Below are positions 12,901 through 20,461 of a DNA stretch of 20,483 nt, piece after piece. The stretch is from Flammeovirgaceae bacterium UBA4659 (lineage in GTDB: Bacteria; Bacteroidota; Bacteroidia; Cytophagales; Cyclobacteriaceae): the NCBI GenBank assembly GCA_002405445.1, contig DHLV01000074.1:1-20483 (forward strand), given 5' to 3'. Positions within the stretch are counted from its first letter, which is position 1; each line of letters begins with the position of its first letter. The position numbers and the translations under genes were made by a program. The notes below the pieces were generated by a model. It was not told where the DNA came from. It worked only from the letters and a program-made list of their open reading frames with translations, and made no database searches.

Positions 12901-15353
12901 ATCCCAACGGGGACATTGTTAACTTTATACCATTCGGAAATACGGCTACCTTTTCTCAGACTTTTACAACCGCTGGCACCTACAAGGTAATCATGGAACT
13001 GCGAAACAAGTGCGGCTTCTTTTACAGTAATTCACCAGGGCAAGATTTGGTGATTGACGGGGCACCACCTGTACCCACTATTACTGTTCCTAATTGCGTT
13101 TCTTTTCCAGTAGTCATCACGGGGAATGCCGCTTCTCCTATTTGGTCAACGGGAGAGACTACCCCAAGTATTACACTTCTTGGAAGCGCGCAGTTGACGC
13201 TTACAGACGTAAATGCCGCTGGTTGTAGGTCTACATCTTCTGCTACGCTTGTAGAGCAATCCATCAATTTTGATATCACCACACCACAAACGGTTTGCGA
13301 AGGCAGTACTACAGTTTTAAACACGGGTCTTGGGGCAGTTGCCGCTAACTACACATTCGATTGGTCACTATTTGGTGTAAATCAGCCTGCATTTATAAAC
13401 TCAGCAACTCTTACTGTTAATACTTCTACGCCAACGCAGTTACCTGGCAATCCTCCGCTTTTCTATTCTGTTAAAGTTAAGGATCGGAGTCCATCAGCAT
13501 GTGAGGTAACGAAAAATGTAACAGTAACGATTAACCCCGCGCCAAAGTTTACCTTGAGCAACAGTGTGACCGCAGCGTGCGGTGGCAATGGCATAGTTAC
13601 CTTCCAGATAACGGCTCCAACCGCACCTGGAGGCCCATACGCCTACAACATCTTTGGTCCGTTCAATCCGCCCAATCCAGCAGGCGCCTCTGGATTAGAC
13701 CAAGTAGTGATGGCTTCACCGATATCACTAACGGGTCGCGCTGGTGGCTATTTTGCAGTCGTAAAAGATCAGATTTCGGAATGCACAGCAACTCTGCCGG
13801 CAGGAAGCATAACAGACCCTGGGCTCACGTTCACCCCTACTATTGTTCTACCTGCTTGCGATCCTGCTTCCGTGCAGGTCGTGGCCTCATTGCCAATCAC
13901 TCAATTTACGGTTACTAATGCCTCTACCGGTGCAGTTGTTCAGGGGCCAACCACAGTTGCGTTACTTGCCACATTTCCGATCAACAACCTCGCCACAGGC
14001 ACGAATTACGTTATTGAACTGCGAAGCACAAGCTGCACCGCTACGCAAATTGTTTCAATACCTCCATCATCGGCACCTGTGGTAACAATTTCACAAAATT
14101 GTCTCACACTAACTGCTACCGCTGGCTTAGCAAGTTATTTGTGGACCACCAACACTCCGGGAACAATAGTAGGCCCAACCAATAGCTCTTCAATTCAAAT
14201 GGCAAGACCTAGTAATGGGGCACAGGTTGTTTATACACTTACTGCAAGCAATGGCGGCTGCGCTTCTGTCCAAAACATCACTGTTAATGTTCCTCAAACA
14301 CTATCAGTCGATTTCACAATTAATCCACCAGACGGATGCGCAGCAACTGTTGCTTTAACTTCCGTTTCAATGCCCACGAGTTTGACATCGTACCGGTGGT
14401 TTAATGGCGCCAATGTTTTCCTTGGCTCTAACCCTTCAATTAATGTTACCACCACTGATACTTACAGATTAGATGGACTGGATGCAAACGGATGTTCCTA
14501 CACAACATCTAAAGTTGTTGTAGTTAATGGAATCGTGGACGCACAAATAATGCCCAACTCGCCAGTTTGTGATGACGGTAAGCCATTTACGTTGACGTCA
14601 TCCACCAACGCATCAGGTGTACAGTATGAGTGGTTCTTAGATAATTCTTCTACACCAATTTCAGGCCAGGATAAAGCCACAATTCAAGCAACGCAAGTTG
14701 GCAAGTACACAGTTAAGGTAAGCAAAGGAAGTGGCGCTACACGATGCACCGCTTCTGACTCAAGAATTGTATCAAGGATTGCTTTGCCACAGGGCAGTCT
14801 ATTGGATGCAGTCATTATTTGTGCCGACCGCGACAACTTAGACCCTGCCACCAATCAAATCGATTTGAATCCCGGAAAATTTGTTTCATACAGTTGGTTC
14901 AAAGACGGCAACACCTTGGGCAACACAAATCAGATTTTCACAGCTACCAGCGAAGGCCTTTACCGCGTTGACATAACAAATTCTTTTGGGTGCGTAAACT
15001 CAGATCAAACCGAGGTATTGAATGAATGCATACCCAAAATTGTTGGACCGAACGCTTTCAGGCCCGGCAGCGATGTACAATACACCACCCGCTTTGGCAC
15101 CTACTCTAACAGAGAGTTCTTTGTGTTCAGTTTCTTCGTTACCGACAACTTTGAGATAGCCATCTACAACCGTTGGGGAGAATTGGTATTCCAATCAAAT
15201 AACCGGGATTTCAAATGGAACGGTGGGTACAATAACAACCCAGGCCAGCCGTTGCCGGGCGGCACTTACACTTACGTGATTCGCTACCAAAGCTCTTTCC
15301 GCCCGCAAGAGGGTATAAAAGAGCAGAGGGGTGGCGTGGTGCTGTTGCGCTAA
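9939..15353 (+). CDS. Giant secreted surface protein with gliding-motility-associated C-terminal (T9SS type B) domain
   Basis: 1804 residues. A signal peptide (hydrophobic LKLYLLATFFLLATRLLSQ, residues 11-29) leads into a propeller-like region (about 29-415) opening with NWHFGN and a FYTDG motif. A PKD domain follows (about 430-496, WVFGDGTGS...HKYTTSGTFNVRLTA), then a Cys-rich module (505-588). A second propeller-like region (about 589-945) repeats the opening (NIWYFGNKAG, EGCAIVCDRNGQSIFYTNG, PVPGDETLFYLVT). A second PKD-like domain (954-1040) precedes a string of Ig-like modules of about 80-100 residues, each with Cys near both ends (1041-1700). The last 100 residues (VGPNAFRPGS...IYNRWGELVFQSN...WNGGYNN...PGGTYTYVIRY) are the CHU_C/type B sorting domain. 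Predicted to be exported by T9SS and held at or released from the surface; adhesion is likely but unproven. The start could also be the ATG at 9960, which gives a tidier signal peptide. It is divergent from the porP/sprF-like gene. Confidence 0.93.
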   Translation: MIVRVTSMGYLKLYLLATFFLLATRLLSQDLRQHNWHFGNSTNSIRFNRVTNKAQLASIPIALPGMGRTSVATDPATGNLLFYTDGLTVRDATHQTMPNGTGLSGNVNAAICPVPGQPNKYFLFTNSASGQISSTVVDMAAFGNSPFPTPALGNVESANKNQPIASLNNQSEGMIILTHTNGVDFWLITHSKNIVGGGYVASLISNASYQTSGAAIITFTSILPTSFPISVASFSYNKELKKLAVAIQSVGDNAQILDFNSATGTLTLDRIIPNTASTSPLYDIQWGTRTKDANDNAVYYLYMSRLGNATDPANILQYDYFAPGAGASPPVTVIAPILSTPIFESYGLQLAPDSTIYHLYRATSGGPYMIQQLSKVDLRAPQITISSPFGNMNFAAKLFPSFLPFSTPNITLSFTTSPDGTDPLNQSCQDNPITFFPNLTPNADSLNWVFGDGTGSTSRSNSWSPVHKYTTSGTFNVRLTAFYQGVSKTVTQPLTIQPFDLKIQLKPEETACKCELPINFTDPECVASPKPAFTVTAELTGNNTTGVVPKWSNGDEGLTLKPNKAGYYYLVAQVGGCTRYAGVNVKQYGLQDQRSNIWYFGNKAGIDFNPPSGPVALTNSAMNAPEGCAIVCDRNGQSIFYTNGSEIYDKNNNLLSGTSAGGDVNSTQSSLIIPVPGDETLFYLVTTQSVNSNSYRLQYTIYNLQTNKVSPQPVVLLFSKSTERITSNGQWLIAHEFGNSTFRTFKITGNGIQKANYSDVGSVHSFQDLKNGRGYMKIGPKNTLAVPIPSANGNFVELFHLNDTTGQITLNYPLGGPTHPNNRLDLGEPTGEVYGVEFRQSSLPGLPDRVAKLFVSLANGASSKIIEFAIDRSNNVTMLPKIDSQGKELGAIQTGPNGQIYVAVKDASQLAVITPGANLMTPSALQPNTSPDLSPGKSLLGLPNFIQQVGNAIGGPSITATGKCVGQAIQISGTSTDPIDEYQWTVRDPNGDIVNFIPFGNTATFSQTFTTAGTYKVIMELRNKCGFFYSNSPGQDLVIDGAPPVPTITVPNCVSFPVVITGNAASPIWSTGETTPSITLLGSAQLTLTDVNAAGCRSTSSATLVEQSINFDITTPQTVCEGSTTVLNTGLGAVAANYTFDWSLFGVNQPAFINSATLTVNTSTPTQLPGNPPLFYSVKVKDRSPSACEVTKNVTVTINPAPKFTLSNSVTAACGGNGIVTFQITAPTAPGGPYAYNIFGPFNPPNPAGASGLDQVVMASPISLTGRAGGYFAVVKDQISECTATLPAGSITDPGLTFTPTIVLPACDPASVQVVASLPITQFTVTNASTGAVVQGPTTVALLATFPINNLATGTNYVIELRSTSCTATQIVSIPPSSAPVVTISQNCLTLTATAGLASYLWTTNTPGTIVGPTNSSSIQMARPSNGAQVVYTLTASNGGCASVQNITVNVPQTLSVDFTINPPDGCAATVALTSVSMPTSLTSYRWFNGANVFLGSNPSINVTTTDTYRLDGLDANGCSYTTSKVVVVNGIVDAQIMPNSPVCDDGKPFTLTSSTNASGVQYEWFLDNSSTPISGQDKATIQATQVGKYTVKVSKGSGATRCTASDSRIVSRIALPQGSLLDAVIICADRDNLDPATNQIDLNPGKFVSYSWFKDGNTLGNTNQIFTATSEGLYRVDITNSFGCVNSDQTEVLNECIPKIVGPNAFRPGSDVQYTTRFGTYSNREFFVFSFFVTDNFEIAIYNRWGELVFQSNNRDFKWNGGYNNNPGQPLPGGTYTYVIRYQSSFRPQEGIKEQRGGVVLLR

Positions 15354-15448
15354 ATCAGTTTGGCGTATTTGTTCTGTTTTGGTAGTTTTAGCTTAAAAAA
15401 ACCTATAGGGCTTCGCAAGCAAACAGTATGGATTTCACATTGCTGCAA

Positions 15449-15492
15449 CCCATCACCACCAAGGTGCCTGGGTGCCACCTTGTGCAGATGGG
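15449..15492. repeat. Long imperfect inverted repeat in the 272-bp gap after the giant gene
   Basis: The arms are CCCATC (15449-15454) with GATGGG (15487-15492), CAC (15457-15459) with GTG (15482-15484), and AAGGTG (15461-15466) with CACCTT (15476-15481), around a 9-base loop. There is one 2x2 internal loop and one bulged C, making about 15 base pairs. No T-run follows directly. The gap 15354-15625 holds no convincing gene; a 74-codon open frame at 15360-15584 has no recognisable features. This hairpin and a weaker GGCAAA/TTTGCC pair (15496-15518) are its only clear structures. Confidence 0.5.
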
Positions 15493-15625
15493 CAAGGCAA
15501 AGCAAGCAATTTTTTGCCGCTATGCTTTACACCCAACAAAGATTTGAGCGTTTTCGGTTTCGAGACGTCTTTTCAAAAAGTTGAAACAAAATTTAAACAA
15601 AAAATAAAATCCTAAAACCCATTTT

Positions 15626-15982
15626 ATGTCGAAGCTTTTGAAAACACTGGCACTCGCTTTGGTCTTTTTCCACCTGATGGCAGGTGCACCCGCACAACTA
15701 TTCAATACATCGCTCACGGTAACCGTGCGCGATGAGTTAGGCAACACGGTTGAAGGTGCAACCATTAAGTTATTCGAAAACGAAGAGAATTACGAACAAG
15801 ACAAAAATGCGGTTGCAACGGGCACCACCGATCAGAAAGGTGTTTTTCGATTCAGAAAGCTCAACGCGGTAGCTTACTTTGTGCAAGTGAAAAAGGGTGA
15901 TAAGGACAATGCCGGTGGCGGGGAGAAGATCGGAAAATTAGAAGATGGCAAGTTCAACAAAGTGACCATCGTAATTCAGTGA
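15626..15982 (+). CDS. Small secreted protein with carboxypeptidase-regulatory/CnaB-like beta-sandwich domain
   Basis: 118 residues. The signal peptide MSKLLKTLALALVFFHLMAGAPA is followed by a single domain: LTVTVRDELGNTVEGATIKLFEN, ATGTTDQKGVFRFRKLNAVAYFVQVKKGDK, ... NKVTIVIQ. The pattern 'V.D..GN.V.GA.V.L......TD..G.F.F..L....Y.V' is typical of carboxypeptidase regulatory-like or SpaA/CnaB-like folds, used as stalk or substrate-binding modules in exported proteins. There is no catalytic domain and no sorting domain. The stop overlaps the GTG start of the Nudix gene by four bases, so the two are translationally coupled although the products should be in different compartments. Specific role unknown. 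Confidence 0.8.
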   Translation: MSKLLKTLALALVFFHLMAGAPAQLFNTSLTVTVRDELGNTVEGATIKLFENEENYEQDKNAVATGTTDQKGVFRFRKLNAVAYFVQVKKGDKDNAGGGEKIGKLEDGKFNKVTIVIQ

Positions 15983-16530
15983 TTAACCGTACTCACCTTT
16001 TGCAGGCACTGAGCCAATACCGGCACACATTGGAGGAAGGCACGTTCATCACTTCATTCAAAGAGCTGTTGGAGCACCCCGATGCGTTTCTGCGCACACA
16101 TTTGCCCGGCCACATCACAGGTTCTGCCTGGATAGTAAATGAGGCGCATACAAAAGCCTTATTGGTACACCATGCAAAATTGAATAAATGGGTGCAGCCG
16201 GGCGGCCATGCCGATGGCGAAGAGGATGTGTTCGCGGTGGCTTTGCGCGAGGCCCGAGAGGAAACGGGTCTCGCCAACTTTTCCGCAGACCAACATATTT
16301 TCGACATCGACATCCATTTGATACCCGCACGAAAAGATTTTCCAAAGCACTACCATTATGATGTGCGTTATCTCCTTGTAGCGAAAGATGCACAGAATAT
16401 TGCCGTAAGCGATGAATCGCACGATGTACGTTGGTTCGACTTCGATCAAATTCAAAACCACACCCGCGAAAGGTCTGTGCTGCGCATGGTGGAAAAAATA
16501 ATGAACCACAAAAGAGATCATCAACGGTAG
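15979..16530 (+). CDS. Nudix hydrolase
   Basis: 183 residues from a GTG start that overlaps the previous stop (GTGA). No early in-frame ATG exists, and the N-terminal region (NRTHLLQALSQYRHT) is typical of a Bacteroidota Nudix group. The Nudix box Gx5Ex7REUxEExGU is intact: G76, E82, R90-E91, E94-E95, G97-L98. Residues 115-134 (HLIPARKDFPKHYHYDVRYL) form a His-rich stretch after the box seen in this group. Nudix enzymes hydrolyse a nucleoside diphosphate linked to another group; the substrate is not predictable. Six bases separate it from the sua5-like gene, so it is probably part of one operon. Confidence 0.92.
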   Translation: MINRTHLLQALSQYRHTLEEGTFITSFKELLEHPDAFLRTHLPGHITGSAWIVNEAHTKALLVHHAKLNKWVQPGGHADGEEDVFAVALREAREETGLANFSADQHIFDIDIHLIPARKDFPKHYHYDVRYLLVAKDAQNIAVSDESHDVRWFDFDQIQNHTRERSVLRMVEKIMNHKRDHQR

Positions 16531-16536
16531 CAGTCA

Positions 16537-17490
16537 ATGGCAGCCATCGGCAAAGATATTCAACGGGCAGTTGCTCTGCTGCGGGCGGGTGAGTTGGTTG
16601 GCATACCAACCGAAACCGTTTATGGACTTGCGGCCAACGCATTGGATACCCAAGCGGTCGCGAAGATTTTCTCAGTGAAAGACCGGCCCTCATTTGATCC
16701 ATTGATCATACACGTGCCCGATGCTGCATCCATGCAGCAATGGGTGATGGCTGTTCCCGAGAAAGCAAGATTGCTGGCAGAGAAATTTTGGCCGGGCCCG
16801 CTCACTCTGCTGTTGCCCCGAAAGTCAACCATTCCCGATCTGGTCACTTCAGGGCTCGACACGGTGGGAATCCGCTGCCCCGACCATCCACTCACACACG
16901 AATTGCTGCAAGCTGTGACGTTCCCGTTGGCAGCGCCCAGTGCAAATCCATTTGGTTATATCAGTCCCACCTCGGCCGCTCATGTGCAAACCCAATTGGG
17001 ACAAAAAATTCCCTACATTCTGGATGGCGGTGAATGCCGTGTAGGCATTGAGTCTACCATCATCGGATTTGAGGCAAACAGGGCTTTGGTGCATCGCTTG
17101 GGCGGCTTGAGCCTGGAAAGGCTGGAGGCTGCAATCGGTGCGGTGGAAGTTCGGCTGATTGCATCCGCGAACCCCGTGGCTCCGGGTCAGTTGCACAGCC
17201 ACTACGCCCCACGAAAAAAATTGATACTTGGCGATCTCGATCGATTGCTTAGAGAATATGGCACTTCGGCTGCGGTGCTCGCGTTCAAAACAAAACGAGA
17301 GTTTGTCGATGAAAGTCGCCAGCGCGTGCTGGCCCCCACCGGCAGCGTGCTAGAAGCCGCACAAAATCTGTTTGCCATGTTGCGCGAACTCGATCAGTCA
17401 GATGCACCCATCATTTTGGCGGAATGGGTGCCCGAAATCGATGTAGGCAGGGCCATTAACGACCGCCTGAGGCGTGCAGGTGCTCACTAA
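16537..17490 (+). CDS. tsaC: L-threonylcarbamoyladenylate synthase (Sua5/YciO/YrdC type)
   Basis: 317 residues, the two-domain Sua5 type rather than the short TsaC. The YrdC-like catalytic domain (about 8-200) shows IPTETVYGL (23-31), the K-x-R signature SVKDRPSFDPL (46-56), VGIRCPDHPL (110-119), PSANPFGYISPTSAAHV (134-150) and IESTII (171-176). The linker APGQLHSHYAPRKKL (215-229) and the C-terminal Sua5 domain (about 230-317) follow. The enzyme makes threonylcarbamoyl-AMP from threonine, bicarbonate and ATP for t6A37 on ANN-decoding tRNAs, in the cytoplasm. It is co-oriented with and six bases after the Nudix gene. The symbol sua5 would be equally apt. Confidence 0.95.
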   Translation: MAAIGKDIQRAVALLRAGELVGIPTETVYGLAANALDTQAVAKIFSVKDRPSFDPLIIHVPDAASMQQWVMAVPEKARLLAEKFWPGPLTLLLPRKSTIPDLVTSGLDTVGIRCPDHPLTHELLQAVTFPLAAPSANPFGYISPTSAAHVQTQLGQKIPYILDGGECRVGIESTIIGFEANRALVHRLGGLSLERLEAAIGAVEVRLIASANPVAPGQLHSHYAPRKKLILGDLDRLLREYGTSAAVLAFKTKREFVDESRQRVLAPTGSVLEAAQNLFAMLRELDQSDAPIILAEWVPEIDVGRAINDRLRRAGAH

Positions 17491-17519
17491 AAATTTATCG
17501 ACAGCCTGCATCATTCATC

Positions 17520-17545
17520 TGGTGTTTTGATGTAATTTAACACCA
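17520..17545. repeat. Inverted repeat upstream of pfkA
   Basis: TGGTGTT (17520-17526) and AACACCA (17539-17545) are perfect 7-bp arms around 12 bases, lying 24 bases before the pfkA ATG and 29 bases after the sua5-type gene. It could be an operator or a weak terminator; no T-run follows. No clear TAnnTTTG box was found in this gap. Confidence 0.4.
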
Positions 17546-17569
17546 TAAAATTCACAGCAGAATCAAAAA

Positions 17570-18661
17570 ATGAAAAAGCTATTGGTATTGACAGGTGGGG
17601 GCGATTGCCCCGGACTCAATGCGGTAATCCGCGGCATTGCAAAACGAATCCGCAAAGAAGAGGGATGGGAAGTGTATGGAAGCAAAGAAGCCTTTAACGG
17701 AGTGCTGAGCGAACCACCGGAACTGATTAAACTCACACGCTCAAAAACTGCAGGCATCCACGTGCGCGGTGGCACGATTTTAAAAACCACCAACAAAGGT
17801 AACCCCACCAACTTTGCAGTAAAGCAGCCCGATGGATCGGTGAAGTTCATTGACCGCACAGATGAACTCATCAACAGGATTAAAGACCTGGGCTTTGATG
17901 CCGTGATTAATATTGGCGGTGACGGATCCCAAAAAATTTCTCAGGCATTGTTCAAAAAAGGCTTGAACATCATCGGTGTGCCCAAGACCATCGACAACGA
18001 TTTATCTGCAACTGATATGACCTTTGGGTTTCAAACAGCAGTGCAGATTGCTACTGATAGTTTTGATAAGTTAGTTACTACCGCTGAAAGCCATGACCGC
18101 GTGATGATTATGGAGGTAATGGGGCGCGATGCCGGCTGGATTGCCTTGCATACGGCCATAGCAGGAGGCGCAGAGATCTGCCTGATCCCCGAAATTCCCT
18201 ACGATGTTCGCAAGCTGGTGAAACGAATCCACTCGCGGTACAAGAATGGACATGGGTTTGTCAATATTGTTGTTTCAGAAGGGGCTAAACCCAAAGATGG
18301 TGCGATCACATCTACTCAAGGATCACAAGGCTCAGAACACGTGCGATTGGGAGGTGTGGCATTCCAACTATCAAAACAATTGAAAGAAGCCGGGTGCACC
18401 GCTGAAATCCGCGAAACCGTGTTAGGCCACGTGCAGCGTGGCGGTAGTCCTACAGCCTTTGACCGCGTGTTGGCAACTGTTTTTGGCGTGCACGCAGTAG
18501 ACCTGTTACTCAGTAAAAAATTCGGACGCATGGTAACGCTCAAAAACAATATGGTATCGTCCGTCACACTTGCAGAGGCCACGCAGCAATACAACTTTGT
18601 ATCGGAAAACGGATACTTGGTGAAAGCGGCCAAAGGCCTGGGCATCAGTTTTGGAGATTGA
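17570..18661 (+). CDS. pfkA: 6-phosphofructokinase (PfkA family, long group III-like form)
   Basis: 363 residues, longer than E. coli PfkA (320). Blocks: LTGGGDCPGLNAVIRG (7-22), GGTIL (67-71), NIGGDGSQKIS (114-124), GVPKTIDNDL (136-145) with the catalytic Asp142, MEVMGRDAGWIAL (181-193), IPEIP (206-210) and GHVQRGGSPTAFDR (286-299). It phosphorylates fructose 6-phosphate to the 1,6-bisphosphate. Gly119 at the E. coli Gly104 position is the ATP-type residue, while Lys139 at the Gly124 position is the residue seen in PPi-dependent and mixed-type enzymes. Gly plus Lys also occurs in ATP-dependent group III and trypanosomal enzymes, so ATP use is the better guess. It is followed after 61 bases by pgk on the same strand. 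Confidence 0.95.
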   Translation: MKKLLVLTGGGDCPGLNAVIRGIAKRIRKEEGWEVYGSKEAFNGVLSEPPELIKLTRSKTAGIHVRGGTILKTTNKGNPTNFAVKQPDGSVKFIDRTDELINRIKDLGFDAVINIGGDGSQKISQALFKKGLNIIGVPKTIDNDLSATDMTFGFQTAVQIATDSFDKLVTTAESHDRVMIMEVMGRDAGWIALHTAIAGGAEICLIPEIPYDVRKLVKRIHSRYKNGHGFVNIVVSEGAKPKDGAITSTQGSQGSEHVRLGGVAFQLSKQLKEAGCTAEIRETVLGHVQRGGSPTAFDRVLATVFGVHAVDLLLSKKFGRMVTLKNNMVSSVTLAEATQQYNFVSENGYLVKAAKGLGISFGD

Positions 18662-18722
18662 TCGAACTAAAAATGTGCCGAATTGAAAATTTGAATAAAC
18701 AAAAAACGTACTCCAAAATTCT

Positions 18723-19907
18723 ATGAAAACAATCGATCAACTGAACTTCAATAACAAACGCGCTTTGATTCGGGTAGATTTTAATGTACCCCTCGATAAA
18801 TCATTCAACGTTACCGATGACAACAGAATAAGGGCGACAATTCCAACCCTTAAAAAAATATTAAACGATGGTGGCAGTTGTATTTTGATGTCACACCTGG
18901 GCAGGCCAAAGGACGGTGCAGAAGACAAATATTCGCTGCGGCACACGATCAAAACCACCGAAGGTCTACTGGGCGTATCGGTAAGGTTTACACCCGATTG
19001 CATTGGTGAGGAGGCCTACAAACTATCTGCCAACCTAAAGCCAGGTGAAGTGTTGCTGCTGGAAAACTTGCGTTTCTACAAGCAAGAAGAAAAAGGTGAT
19101 GTGGGATTCGCGGAAAAACTATCGAAACATGGAGATGTATACGTCAATGATGCGTTCGGCACCGCCCACCGCGCCCATGCTTCTACTACCATTGTGGCAC
19201 AATTCTTCAAAGAAAAAGCTGCGGGGTATGTAATGGCTGCTGAGTTAGCAAATGCCGAGAAGGTATTGGGAAATGCCGTAAAACCTTTCACCGCCATTAT
19301 GGGCGGAGCGAAAATATCTGACAAGATACTGATTATCGAAAAACTTCTTGACAAGGTTGACCACCTAATCATTGGTGGTGGCATGGCCTACACTTTCTTC
19401 AAGGCTTTGGGCGGAAGCATCGGTAACTCATTGGTTGAGGCAGATAAGCTTGAGTTGGCCAAAGAACTCATCCAAAAAGCCAAATCGAAGGGCGTGGAAT
19501 TGCATCTACCCATCGACTCGGTAGTGGCCGATAAATTTGACGCGAATGCCAACACCGGGCTTAGCAACAATAACGCAATTGCAGACGGCTGGATGGGATT
19601 GGACATCGGGCCACAAGCCAGCGAAGTTTTCGGCAGGGTAATAGAGCAATCAAAAACCATTTTGTGGAATGGCCCGATGGGCGTGTTTGAAATGGAGAAA
19701 TTCGCAGGTGGCACGAAAGCCGTAGCAGAAGCTGTAGTACGAGCCACAGCTAGGGGCGCATTTAGTTTGATTGGCGGTGGTGATTCGGCCGCAGCTGTCG
19801 CGCAATTTGGCTTCGAAGAAAAAGTAAGCTATGTGTCTACCGGTGGCGGTGCATTGCTTGAATACTTTGAGGGAAAAGTTTTGCCCGGTGTAAAGGCGTT
19901 AGACTAA
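18723..19907 (+). CDS. pgk: Phosphoglycerate kinase
   Basis: 394 residues, normal full length. N-domain substrate motifs: RVDFNVPLD (17-25), SHLGRPK (57-63), [15 protein letters not shown] (111-125), [12 protein letters not shown] (143-154). C-domain nucleotide motifs: GGAKISDK (194-201), WNGPMGVFE (315-323), GGGDSAAAV (351-359) and [18 protein letters not shown] (372-389). The enzyme transfers phosphate from 1,3-bisphosphoglycerate to ADP in glycolysis. The upstream gap of 61 bases shows no clear promoter box, so it may be co-transcribed with pfkA. The usual gap partner is not nearby. Confidence 0.98.
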   Translation: MKTIDQLNFNNKRALIRVDFNVPLDKSFNVTDDNRIRATIPTLKKILNDGGSCILMSHLGRPKDGAEDKYSLRHTIKTTEGLLGVSVRFTPDCIGEEAYKLSANLKPGEVLLLENLRFYKQEEKGDVGFAEKLSKHGDVYVNDAFGTAHRAHASTTIVAQFFKEKAAGYVMAAELANAEKVLGNAVKPFTAIMGGAKISDKILIIEKLLDKVDHLIIGGGMAYTFFKALGGSIGNSLVEADKLELAKELIQKAKSKGVELHLPIDSVVADKFDANANTGLSNNNAIADGWMGLDIGPQASEVFGRVIEQSKTILWNGPMGVFEMEKFAGGTKAVAEAVVRATARGAFSLIGGGDSAAAVAQFGFEEKVSYVSTGGGALLEYFEGKVLPGVKALD

Positions 19908-19957
19908 ACTCGAATGTGGAAGTTCGGCAATAGATTTTTGGTAAAAAAAGGAATCTT

Positions 19958-20461
19958 ATGAAGATAGTTGTATTGGTAGTGCTGAGCTTAGTCAGTTTAA
20001 AAACCGTTTCGCAATCAAAAGACTACTCGAAAGACGTGCAATCCATTGACGGCATGATTGCTGCTTTGTACGATGTGATCTCTGGCGAGCCTAATACAAG
20101 TCGTGATTGGGATCGTTTCAAAAACCTGTTCAAGGCCGAGGCTCGACTCATTCCTACACGTAAAGATGAAAAAGGAAAGTTGATCACCAAGCCAATGACA
20201 CCCGAAGAATACATTCAACTGTTTCAGCCGCGCATTGCCACCGGCTTCTTCGAAAAAGAGTTGCATCGAAATACAGAAGAATATGGAACCATAGTTCACG
20301 TCTTCAGTACGTACGAAACACGTGATACGCGAACAGGCCCCGTGACCAACCGCGGCATCAATTCTATTCAACTATTCAGAGACGAAAGCCGTTACTACAT
20401 AGTTTCCATTTTCTGGTGTGCGGAAAACCTGGGTTTTAAATTGCCCACTCAATATGAATAA
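19958..20461 (+). CDS. Secreted NTF2-like (SnoaL/DUF4440-type) protein
   Basis: 167 residues. A short signal peptide (MKIVVLVVLSLVSLKTVSQ) is followed by an NTF2-like fold: a helical start IDGMIAALYDVISGEPNTSRDWDRFKNLFKAEARLIPT, then MTPEEYIQLFQPRI, and strands LHRNTEEYGTIVHVFSTYET, GINSIQLFRDESRYYIVSIFWCAE. The 'D...LYD..SG......DWDRF..LF...A.LI' pattern is common in Bacteroidota periplasmic NTF2-family proteins whose ligands are unknown. AAGGA at 19948-19952 gives a ribosome-binding site five bases before the ATG, unusual here and supporting this start. It lies 50 bases after pgk with no terminator seen between. Confidence 0.85.
   Translation: MKIVVLVVLSLVSLKTVSQSKDYSKDVQSIDGMIAALYDVISGEPNTSRDWDRFKNLFKAEARLIPTRKDEKGKLITKPMTPEEYIQLFQPRIATGFFEKELHRNTEEYGTIVHVFSTYETRDTRTGPVTNRGINSIQLFRDESRYYIVSIFWCAENLGFKLPTQYE

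Noticed and set aside
15360..15584. A 74-codon plus-strand open frame in the gap after the giant gene.
   Set aside because: No signal peptide, domain or ribosome-binding site; it runs through the imperfect inverted repeat, and its composition does not look protein-like.
16115..16702. A 195-codon minus-strand open frame across the Nudix and sua5-type genes.
   Set aside because: Shadow of two well-supported genes; composition rich in Arg/Pro/His without any motif.
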